Positions 34,401-46,400 of a stretch of DNA of 64,000 nt are shown here, one piece after another (the first letter of the stretch is position 1; each line of letters opens with the position of its first letter). The DNA is from Notamacropus eugenii (Eukaryota; Chordata; Mammalia; Diprotodontia; Macropodidae), in NCBI RefSeq assembly GCF_028372415.1, contig NC_092876.1, positions 62,210,385 through 62,274,384 on the forward strand. Direction: 5' to 3'. The notes under the pieces are model-generated. The model was not told where the DNA came from and did not search any database. It worked only from the letters and a program-made list of their open reading frames with translations. The position numbers and the translations under genes are program-made.

Positions 34401-37400
34401 GGTCATTTAATCTCTGCTATTAGTGTTATGGGAAAGCTGAAAATGTGGGCTAGAGAAGAACACACATGGATTCCAAACTGATTAGATGCCCAAACCTGAA
34501 GAATTAACATCATGAAGTCAACTTGGAAAGAACTCTGCAGTGGAGTGCACCAGAAGTCTGCTTCACCTTGTGCTTTTTTGTTGGTTTGTTTTTAATATTT
34601 TTATCAATGACCTAGGTAAAGACCTAGATGACTCCTTTTCACACTCAAAGACTGGAAGAGATAACATACTGGAGGCTAGAGTCAGGATCCAAAAATATCA
34701 ACCTAGAACATCAGAGTGAAGCTAATATGATTTTATAATGTTGTCCTGTGTCCTGATGAAGCCTATGGGTGAAGCCCTTCTCAGAACCATATTTTTAAGT
34801 GGATACAATAAAATACGTAGGATTATGAAAGAAACCAAAGATTAGTGAAAATGGCATTTCCCCCCCATCTAAGTACTTAAACCCCCTGAAGTTTACCAAG
34901 TTTAGAACCCTAAGATGACAAGAAAAAAAGGATAAATATAACTTCTTACCCTAGGGTTAAAAAATAGACTTCACAATGCGGGGAGCCCATGATTAGAGAG
35001 AAGTTTGTCTGAAAAAAGATCTGGGGGCTTCAGTGGGTCACTTCAAAGCGAATTGATGATGATATGGTAGCCCTGAAAGCTAATCCAGTCTTGAGCTGCA
35101 TTGAGAGTTATAATATAATTTTCAGTAATAAGGAGGGAATGTCTCACTTTCCCCTGACCTGGTCAGATCTCCTCTTGAGTACTGTGTTCAGTTTAGGGTT
35201 CCACATTTTAAAATAAGTTTTATGACTGACTTTTGCTTTTATATTCTAGCGTTATCTACCTTCATCTTCCCCACACAAATGAATGTTCTCTTGTAACAAA
35301 GAGAAAGTTAAGCAAAGCCCTTGGATGTGATGGACATAATCATCTGATAGCATATTCGATTCTCTGTATCCATACTTCCCCCAACTCAGCACCAAAGAGA
35401 AGGGGTGAGACCCACATTTTATGAAGAAAGGACATCGAAAAGCTAAAGAGCATAGAAGAGGGTGAAGAGGATAAGGATTTATACCATGTAAGGATTAGTT
35501 GAAGGAACTTATTTAAAATTGTAGCTACTCCAAAGTAGAATGAAGGATCTCAGAAGATACTGTCTTTCTTGGTCTTCAAGCAAACTTGGATGATTATTTA
35601 GTGAGTTTGTTGTAAAGGGCCAGGTTAGGTATTAGTACAGGGATTTTTTTCTCCCAGGTGTGGGTTGGATTAGATGATTACTAAAGTCCTTTCCAACTGA
35701 AATTTCATGATTTTGTGAACTCACCCTTCTCTCCTATTTCACTCCCTTGCTCACAACACTTAGGTAAGTTGGTCCTTGGGTGATAGGCACCATTTTACCA
35801 CTGGTTTCATCACTTTGAGTCCAGACTCAAAGCCTTCCTACCTTTGTGGGTCCTGACAGAGCTTACCCCCATAGGTGTTGAGAGCCCAGGAACAATTCCA
35901 TATCTCGATAAGTCAAGGGAAGATTTTAGGGAGAGATCGTTATTTTACAGAGAGGTTTGATTTACCCAGAATCATAGAATTTCAGAGTTGGAAGGGATTT
36001 TAGAAACCATTATAGTTCATCCCATATAGGCGGCCAGGAAAAAAGGGACGCAGTGGCTAGGCTAACTTGTTCCTCCCATGCTGCTTACCACAAGCTAGCT
36101 TTATTTCTGTGACCTTATGACTTATAGACCGTTGGAGCGGCAGTGATTTTAAGACAAGGAATATTCGAGCCAGGAGAACAAAAAAATGCCTATGACTGCA
36201 AGCTGGGCTCAGTGAGGGCTAGAACCTCTGTGGTTTCTGTCTGTATGATGAAGGGGATGTGTTTGGAAGTTCTGTGACTTCCTTTAACCTGGAGTGGACC
36301 TGTAGCTGGGTGTGTCTCTGCCCTCCCAGGAACCATGTCCCTAAGGACTCAATTACTGTGGGTATCAGTGACAGGAGGGTTTCTTTCTGGAGTGAATGTG
36401 TGTATTATATCTACACTGAAAAAAGAACACCAGACTAGGCATTAAGAGAACTTAATTTTAATCCCTAGCTGGGCAAGTCCTCTGTGCCTCAGTTTCCTTA
36501 TCTTGTAAAAAGAGCACAATACTACTTGCACCACCTACCTCACAGAGTTATTTTGAGGAAAGCACATTGTAAATCTTCTAAAGTTATAGAAATTACTTGT
36601 TTTATCTCTGTGTGTATGCACACTGTGCGGCTCTGGCATGGCGTGTATGACCTTATCCTTTTCCTGGACCGTGTGTAGGGCTCTGTGTGGTGGTGACTGT
36701 CCTTCTGTCTCTCACTGGGGGTGTCTGTGTTTGTGGGGGCGGCTGGGGGCAGCCCATTGGCCTGGTGGTTGGCAATTATCTCCTGGGACACCAGGCGCTG
36801 CTTTCCCAGCTGTCCCAGAGAGTAGTCGCCGTGGTCAGGAGGGAACAGTAGACTCTTCTGTGTCCTCCTTTGTGGATGGGCTGGATTGCTGGCCAGAGGG
36901 AGGGAGGGTCAGGGCCCTGGGGGCAGGACGCAGCTTCCACCCCAGTCTGTTTGGAGACATGATGCTTCCCACCTTGAGGCTCAGGCTCCAGGAGCCTTCC
37001 CCCCTCCCCATATGACACCCTCTCTCCCTTCCCTTTTCCTGGACATGCTGGGGGTTAGGGCCTAGGACAGGGTGGGGAGCCCCTGCTCTGGACTGGCAGT
37101 GGGAGCTGCTTTGGGGGCTGGGAGCCTGCGGGCTTCAGCCATTGTGGGGACTGAATTCTCTCCAAGTTAATCGAGGCTAATAGCAGGATCGTGTTGGTTG
37201 GTTTGTGCTGTGGCTGCCGTAAAAGAGACGACTTCAGTTTCTGGTATTTCTGGCATTTCCAGGCCTGAACCAGCACAAATCTTGTGCCCCGAAGATGGGG
37301 AGAGAAAAGTTAAGTTGGGAGATGGGGTTGATTTGGAGGCAAAAGGAGGTGATAGGGGAAGGGGAGGTAGGCTCCCATCTGGTATAGGCCAGGCTCAGCT

Positions 37401-40400
37401 GGATCCTGCCATGCTCAGAGGTCAAGAGATGGTACAGTCCAAAGTTTAGAAATGATTTATTTCAGTCATTTTGTTGAGGAGAAGAGTGAGCCTCAGAGAC
37501 GTTAAGTGACGCTCTCAAAGTCACATAGCTAGTAAGGAACCGAGCCAGGATTTGAGCTGGCTAAAGTCTTCCTGGTTCCAAATCCAGTATCTCCCAGGAC
37601 CTCTGAAATCTGTGTCTCCCTTCCCCCTCCTGCCCATACTGTCTTTCCATCTGGCTTCATCTTCCCCTTCTGTTCTTGCAGTTTCCCTCTCTTTCTTCCC
37701 TCCCCCTGCCCCCACTCATGCTAATGAACTCTCTGGGCTTGATCACCCTCCCAGGCTGCTGCCCATCTTAGAGGGCAGGGTTGGAACCAGATGCCAGAGA
37801 GGGGACTGGAGCCTTGTCTGAGGTGCCTCTTCTGCTGGCCAGCCCACAGAGACTCAGCTCTGTGCCCTCCAAGAGAACAGTGGCCTCTTTCCTGCCCCTG
37901 TGTCATACAGGGTCAGGTTACACTACTTGCCTACCTGTTTGCTTACACACACACACAGACACACACAGACACACACACACAGACACACACACAGACACAG
38001 ACAGAGACACAGACACAGACACACAGACACACACACACACACACACACACACTCTATAAGTAGTCTCTATGGTTCCATAGCTTCCTGCTCTGAATGAAGA
38101 AATAAAAATGGAGAAGGCAATCCAGGAGATAAGGACCCAACAATTAGAGCTGTTATTTCCCTACTGGGACCAGGAGCCTGCACCATGGAAGGACAAATAT
38201 TTCCAGGGAAGGACCTTTTACTACTTTTTAAACTTGAGGTCAGGAAGTACTTCCTGGTATCTATCCTAAATCTCTCACACAGTGCTTTAAACCCACTTCC
38301 TTTGGTTTATTTCTTCATGGGAAGGCAAGGAGAAGCAGCACATGGGAGGGGGATGTGGGTATGGGATCAGCTTCTGAGTTCCAACAGAAATTCTGGTAGT
38401 TATTGAGCCATCTGGGTGATCTAGGGCAAATCCCTGACCCACCCCCTCCCCCCATGTTCTGTGTTCAATGCGCCCTCCCAGCTCTGACATTCTGTGTTCT
38501 AAGGGCCCTCCCAGCTCTGACCTCCTGGGTTCTAAGGGCCCTCCCAGCTCTGACATCCTGTGTTCTAAGAACCCTCCCAGCCCTGACATCCAGTATTCTA
38601 AGAACCCTCCCAGCCCTGACATCCAGTGTTCTAAGAACCCTCCCAGCCCTGACATCCAGTGTTCTAAGAACCCTCCCAGCTCTGACATTCTGCGTTCTAA
38701 AGATCCTCCCAGCTCTGACATTCTCTGTTCTAAGGCACCTCCCAGTTTTGACATCCTGTGTTCTAAGGTTCCTCCCAGCTCTGACATTCCATGTTCAAAA
38801 ATCCCTAGGTCCTTCTTAGGGATTTTCAGCCTCTGAAATGCTATCCCTTCCTCTTCTGATATTTCATAATCTGAGGTTCCTTCTTTCTCCTACTTCTTTG
38901 TGCCCTGAGGTTTTCTCCAAGGTCTAACACTGGCCTCTTTGGGCCTCTTCATCTATGAAAAGAAGGGTCTGACATAGGTGACCTCTTAGGTTCCCTGCCT
39001 CTCCTTCCCTTTAAGTTCTAAATCCATGATCCCAAGGCAGTGACTCCAAATCTGACGGTCTCTGTATAGGCTGCTAGTAAATAGAGCATCAGACCTGTAG
39101 TCAGCACAATCTGAGTTCCGATCTGACCTTGGACACTTGCTAGCTGTGTGACCCTAGGCCAGTCACTTAACCCTGTTTGATTCAGTTTCTTCAGCTGTAA
39201 AACAGAGATAATAACAGCACTTACCTCCTAAGTTTGTTGTGAGGAAATTTGTAAAAAGTGCTTAATGCCATGCAGTAGGTGCTTAATAAATGCTTATGCC
39301 CCTTCCAACTAGGACAGAATCCAGGCTTCCCTGATACCAGGACAAGTGGGATGAATCCTGCCTGACAGGGGATGGAGTCATAGCCACTATAGCTGGAGGA
39401 GTCACTATATTTTATATATGAAGAAAAGGTTTCCTAAGGAAGGGAAGTGATCAAGGTTACATTTCGGTGGTCAGTAGAAAGACCAGAGCTGTGAATTCAG
39501 CTTTCCCCACTAACCTACACTGTCTCCATTGGGTAGGGACTTGGCAGAAGATGCACTTGGGGCACGCTAAGCTACTCCCACTCATGACTTTCCGCTACCA
39601 TTATATCAGCCAATGAACATTTATAGAGTGGTCACCATGTGCCAAGCACTGTGTTAAGCACTGGGGATACATAGGAAGGCAAAGGGGACAGTGAGGTGGT
39701 GCAGTTGATAGAGCACTGGCCCTGGAGTCAGAGGGACCTGAGTTCAAAAGGGGCCTCAGATCTCGACTCACTATGTGTGACCCCAGGTAAGTCACTTAAC
39801 CTTGATTGCCTCAAACAAAAAACCAAAACGAGGCAAAAATAGTCATTGCCCTCAAGGTGCTCCCAGTCTAATTGAGAGACAACATGGGTTATAGACAAAA
39901 TCCATGTAGAATAGATGGAAGATGGTGTTGCTGGGGGAGGGGCCACCAAGGGCCTCAGGGGGAGGTGGAGCGTGAGATGAACTTGGAAGGACCCCGAGAA
40001 TTCTCAGTGATGGAGGTGGGGAGAAAGAATATTCCAGGAGGGGGTCAACCAGGCCAAAGGCCAGTAGAGCTGGACTTTGGGGTATACCTGCTGCCTGGAC
40101 TGTGATAGGCTCCAGGGAAGGAGAGGACAGGTTGGTAAAAGTCTGCCACAGAGATGTGGAGATTTGAACTCAGCAGAAAAATGTACTTAGCACAGGCAGC
40201 CACTCTGCCTAAGGTCATCCAATCCCCATTTTACAGATGGGGAACCTGAGACCCAGAGCGATTCACACACATTTGAACCCAAGTTCTCTGACTTGGGGGT
40301 CAGTGCTGTTTTCAGATGCTGGTGCCAGTTGTTCCCTATGGGTTCCGAAAAGCCTAATTTTTCTGTCCTGGACTGAAATTTCATGAAACAGAATTTAAGA

Positions 40401-43400
40401 GAGACCAGTGTTACAGATATCAACTCAGATCTTCCCAATTGGCGGGGTTTACACAGTCTAAATTTCTTAGCTTGGTATGCAAGCTAATGCTACAGCGTAA
40501 TTCTAGCTATGGTAATTCATTTCCCATACGATCCTGGGTCATATCTCACCTTTGCTCATCCTGATAAACATGCTTCTTCTTCTTTTTTTATATGTGGAAT
40601 AGTTAGCTTACAAAGTATTTTTTCTTATCACAACTTATAAAGTAGGTCATTTTAAAATGTTGATGCTAATAATATTAACAATCACTTATGTAGTATCTAC
40701 TATGTGCTAGGCTTTGTGTTAAACACTTTACAGATATCTTATCTGATCCTCACAACAACCCTGGGAAGTAGGTACTATCATTATCCCCATTTTCCAGATG
40801 AGGAAACTGAGACAGACAAAGGTTAAGTGACTTGCCTAAGGTCACACAGCTAGTAAGTGTCTGAGGCCAGACATAATGATATAAGGATCATTATGAGGAA
40901 ATTGAGGCCCAAAGAATCAGGAAGATTATGAGTTTCTTGAGGGCAGGGACTTTTGAATGAGGTCCCTCCCAGCTCTGACATTCCATGTTTTAACATCCCT
41001 TCAAACTCTGGCATTCTGTGTTTCAAGATTCCTTCTATATCTGACATCTCATCATCAAGGATCTTTTTTAGCTTTGATATCCTATGGCCTAAGGTCTCTT
41101 CCACGATCTTACATTCTCTTGCCCCAAAGGACCCTATGGACCCTGATATTCTCTGTTTTAAGGTCTCTTCTGGTTCTGACAGGTCTGGGTGGGGAAAGAA
41201 AGTGGAGGTTAGCCAGTGGAATTTCAGTCGTTCAGGAATTATGCAGGGGGAGACGGCCGTGATGAGCCGGTGATGGATAATTTCCACAAGAGTCACTGAG
41301 AGGACAGAGTATCTATCTTCCCCCTCTTTCCTTCCCTTCCCCATGAACCTAAGAATTGGGTATCTGATAATATGCATTTAAAGTGGGCACCAAAATTATA
41401 AACAAAAACTAAGATTCGAAAGAAATTAAGATGTGTGTGTGTGTGTATGCATATGCATGTGTTGGGGGGGATGGAACTAGCTTTCAGGAGAGGGATCAGA
41501 GGAGACAAAGTTGTTTGACTTGGCTAGGAGACAGCTTGGTGTGGGTGTGGGTGTGGGAAGGGTTTCGGGGACCTTGAGGTAATCTGGAGATATTTGTAGG
41601 GTGTAAAATCCAAGGAGGAAGATGGACCATTTAGCCTGGTTGGGGGGTGGTGGTAGGGGTGATCCAGAGTGTTGGGGATGAGTAGGGGTTGGGAGGGGAG
41701 CCCCCTGACAGAGGACAGGCCTAAATTACGGGGGTAGATGTCCTAGTGGGAAACAGAGGGAGATTTCATGACTCAAGATGTTCTTTTGATCCAGAACCTG
41801 GAAGGTCAGTGCAGGCTGGTAGTGTGGGGAGTAGAGGACTGGGGTTTGTGAGCACTGAGCCTCACTTAGAGAAAAACAAGGGCTTGGTGTTCCTTGGGGT
41901 GGGAACTTTGTGATGGAATTGAAAGTGTCAAGGAACCTGGGTTCAAGGAATCTGATCTCTAGCACTGACTGACTGGGTGACTTTGGGCCAGCCACTTGGT
42001 CTCATCTATAGAAAATAAAGGGCTTAAATGAGTTAATCTCCAACTTCCCTTCCTACTTGAAATCTGTGATCCTCATCCAACTGTCTTATTTTACAGAGCA
42101 GGAAACTGAGGTCCAAGTACAAGAGATGACTTCCACAAGGTTAGGGAGCTAGTGTGTAGAAGAGCTAGGCTGAGAGATGGTATTGTGTAAAATGAGCATC
42201 AGCGAATTTGTATTTGCTCTGCCAACTTCAGCGTGGGAGTCAATGAGGGCTCTGCCATCTCTTTGCCCTCCCTTTATTTTTTTCTAGCAAACCTCCCAAC
42301 TCAAAGGTCACCTCATTCAGGAAGCTTTCCCTGATTCTCACTACTTTTCTAACCAGTACTTGGGCTGTCCTCCTCATGGGATCATAGGGTTGACCCTTGG
42401 GGTCATCTGGTCCCATTCACTCGTTCTTTTGGTTGTGACATATTTATCTGCTTTCTCTTAGTCCTTTATGGCACTCATTGCACTCCTTGATCAATCAATG
42501 CCTTAATTACCCAGCATACAACTTGGTCAGGACAATAATCTGTAGTATCCCAATGCCAATAGCCCCTTGCCTCTTGACTATGCTTTATACCATCCTCTTC
42601 TCTTAGGTTTGAATTGTAAGTTTCTCAAGGGTAGGGACTCTGTTTTTCAATCTTTGTATCTTTCTCAGTTTGGTGAATAAGGACAAAGACACAAGGGGAC
42701 AGATGAAAGAGATCTTACAGGACACGTGAGTGAAAGGACTTGACAACTGACTGAAAATGAGAGCTATGGGAGAGAGGAGAATTGAGGTTAACCATAAGGT
42801 TTTGAACTAGGTGAATTTTGGCACTGCAGAGGTATTCAGCAAACATTCTTCTGCTGTTCAATCATTTCAGACTTGACAAAGGTACTGCATTTTATAGATG
42901 AGGAAACTGAGGAAAACAAGGTTAAGTAACTTGCCCAGGGTCACACAGCTAGTAAGGTTGGATTTGAACTCAGGTCCTCCTGCCTCTGGGCTTGGCCCTC
43001 TATCCACTGTGCCACCTAGGTGCCCTCAGGACTTATTGAGTCCTAATTTATAGTGGAAAGGGCACAGGATTTAGAGTCAGATGGACTAGGTTTGAGTTTA
43101 GGCTCCACTTGTTCCTGGCTGTGTGAATCCACTTGTTCCTGACTGTGTGAATTTGGGAAGGTCACTTAAACTCTGTGGGACTCAGTTTTACCCATCTGAA
43201 GAACAGGGATAATAATCTCATTGATCAGTCAACAATCATTTAAGTTCTTTCTCTATGCCATGTGCACATATAGAGAATACAAAAAAAAAAAAAAAAGACA
43301 AGAAGAGTTCCTGCTCTCAAAGAATGTAAATTCCTGACATAGAATGTCAGAACTGGAAGGGGCCTTAGAACACAAAATGTCAGAGATTGGGGAGATAAGA

Positions 43401-46400
43401 AGTAAATAACTGGATGTAGATATAGATATATACACACATAGACAAATGCTTATATATGTATGTATGTGTGTGTATATATATATGTGTGTATGTATATGTA
43501 TATACATACATACATACATATATATATACACATAGAGAGAGATAGACAGAGAGAGAAAGAAAGAACAGAGTGGATGGAAAGCACTCTGAAAGGGGAAGGC
43601 ATTAGTAGCTGAGAAGCCTAGGAAAGGACTCCTGGGGAAGGTGGGATTTGATCTGAGTCTTGAAAGACTCAGGGAACCGAAGTGCTAGAGGTGAGGGAGC
43701 AGGCCATTCCAGGCATGGGAGGCAGCCATGGAGACAAGAGTCACAGATACAGAGATGGAGTGTCCTGTTCCAGGAACTACAATGAGGCCAGCGTAGCTCG
43801 ATTGTATGTGGAGGAGAGCAAGGTGTAAGAATAGAAAAGTAGGAAGGAAACAGGTTGTAAAGAACTTTAAGGCTAAACAGATTTTTCTATTTGATCCTGG
43901 AGGAAATAGTGGCTCCTGGAGATAACTGTGGAGAGAGTGATGCCGTCAGATTCACCTTTTGGTAACTGGAGTGGGGAGAGAGACTTGTTGAGGCTGCGAG
44001 ACTAGTTAGAAACCTATTGCATTGGTCCAAGGGAGAGGGGCCTGAATGAGGGGAGTGGCCACATGAGTGGAAAGAAGGGTTTATATATTGGAGATAGTGC
44101 GAAGGGAGAAAAAACAAGACTTGGCAGTGGACTGGATATGTGGGGTGAGCGTGAGAGAGGAGTGGAGGAAGCCACCTAGCTAGTGAGCCTGGGGGGCACT
44201 CAGAGGATACCCCCAAAGAAATGGAGGCATTATTGTTACTGCTATTGTGGTACAAATTACTGAAGGGAAGGAAAAGTTATCTCCTCATTGACTTCTGTGA
44301 GCTTCCTCAAGAGCACGGAAGATGTATGCAGGGAGGTGGTTAGAAGAAAGTTTTCAATACCATTGACTATGATTTAGATCATAGGAGGGACTTTATGAGA
44401 ACAGACAATGTAAAAACTGAAAAAGATAGAGACCAACAAGCATTAGTGTTTCAAGGAACCATAGAATATAGAATGTTGGGGAGAGTTGGAAGCTTAGAAC
44501 AAAGTCCATCAGGACAAGAAAGGAATTTAGAACATAGAATGTCAGAGCTGGGAGGGCCCTTAGAACATAGAATGACAGACACAGAAGGGGCCTTAGAGCA
44601 CAGGATGTCAGAGTTGGAAGGGCCTTTGGAACACAGAATGTCACAGCTAGAAGGGGCCTTAGAACATTATCTGAGAGCTAGTAGGAGTGTTAGAACATAG
44701 AATGTCAGAGTTGAGAGGGTCCTTAGAACATAGAATGTCAGAGCCAGAAGGGACCTTAGAGCACCGGATGTCAGAGCTGGGAGGGTGTAAAAGCAAGCAA
44801 AGTGAGATTTTGTTGTTTTCTTTTGGGAGTTCAGTTTCCCAGGCTCAGGCTAACTTGTGAGTACCTGAGGGATTGATCTCCTTCAAACTCTCATAATTCA
44901 CAGCTGTGCTGAGTCACATGGGTTTCATGCCTACTGACTGAGCCAATCAGGAGGCAAGTCTTTGCTGGGAGATTGGTGTTTTACTTTGGGGTTCGCTTAT
45001 GAGAAGCACTGATTGGTTCCCTGGTCCAGACTCTGAGAAGCCTAGTTGAGATGCCCTGACTGCTCAGATATAAAGACTCTCTTGATCCAGGGTTGTATGT
45101 CAAGTCAATATTGCTTTGATTCAGGCAGTGAGAGCCCTGTCTGATGGTCTTTATTTCTCTGTATTTTCTCTGAAGTTCAGCATGCTGATCTTTCCCCTGA
45201 ACTAGTGAATTAATTAAATGATTTAGGGAATAATTAAAAGTAGGGTTGTTAACCCCTTTTTGAGCAGTCTTTCCTTTAAAAGCAGATCAAAGAACCTGTG
45301 CTAGCAGGCCATCCTGGGTGTGCTAGGGGGCTTGCTGTTACAGAGGATCCTTAGAACAGAGAGTGTCCCAGCTGAGAACTTTAGAGATTATCTTGTCCAA
45401 CTTCCTCATTTTACAAATTAGGAAACTGAGGTACCCAATAGTGACACAGATATAATTATACTAATGTTTCCCATCTGTTCTTCCATTTAGTTTTTCTGAA
45501 TCTTCTGGATTGTCAATAATTCTGAGATTGCTGTGTCATGATGTACCCTCTAGGCCGATCCCTTAATTCTTTGGATATTTCAGTGATTTTTCAACCTCTC
45601 CTCTTAGTTGGGAGCCGTCATGTTTCCTTCTTGTTTACTTCTTGTTTATTGCTTCTCTGGACTTTTGGAGATTTTCCATTTTCTGCACGTTGACCATTTT
45701 CTTCATGATTCTCTCCTAACTTTTTATTTTTATAGCATATTTTAATTCTAGCTTGAGTTCTTCCCTTGATTTAAAAAGCCTTTCTTCTTACTTGTTCTTG
45801 TGAGTTTCTTTCCATTTGTAGCTCCTGCTGCATTTCTTTGAGTGAGTCACTGATCTGTTGAAGGCCGAGAGGCCATGGTGGTGAACAGAATGTTGGCCTG
45901 AGCTTCAGTCACCTCTGACACTGTGATCACTGGCAAATCACTCACCTCTCTGAGCTCCAGCAGTTGGCTAGCTAAGACTCAGTTGGAGACAGGCTGCCAG
46001 ACCTGGCACATAGGAGGGGCTTAATTCTGTCACTCAGTCAAAACACATTTGTTAAGTGCTTGCTGTGTGCCCACTCCTTTGCTAATAGCTGGGATACAAA
46101 GAAAGGCAAAACCAGCTTCTAACTCACAGTTTAATAAGAGGGAAACAGCAGGCAAACAACTATGTCTGTATAAGGAGGGTAGATGGAAGATACTAAGAAC
46201 AAATGAGGGGAGTGAGGGGGGCTTGGAAAGGCCTTTTCCAGAAAGTGGGAATTCAGGTGAGATTCAAAGGAAGTCAGTGAAGTGAGGAGGCATTCCAAGC
46301 CTGGGGGAGTGGGGATGGTGAGCAGGGGCAGGGCGGGGTGTTGTGTACCAGGAACAAGAAGGCCAGTGGATCATAAAGGAAGAAAACTGAGAGAAGACTC

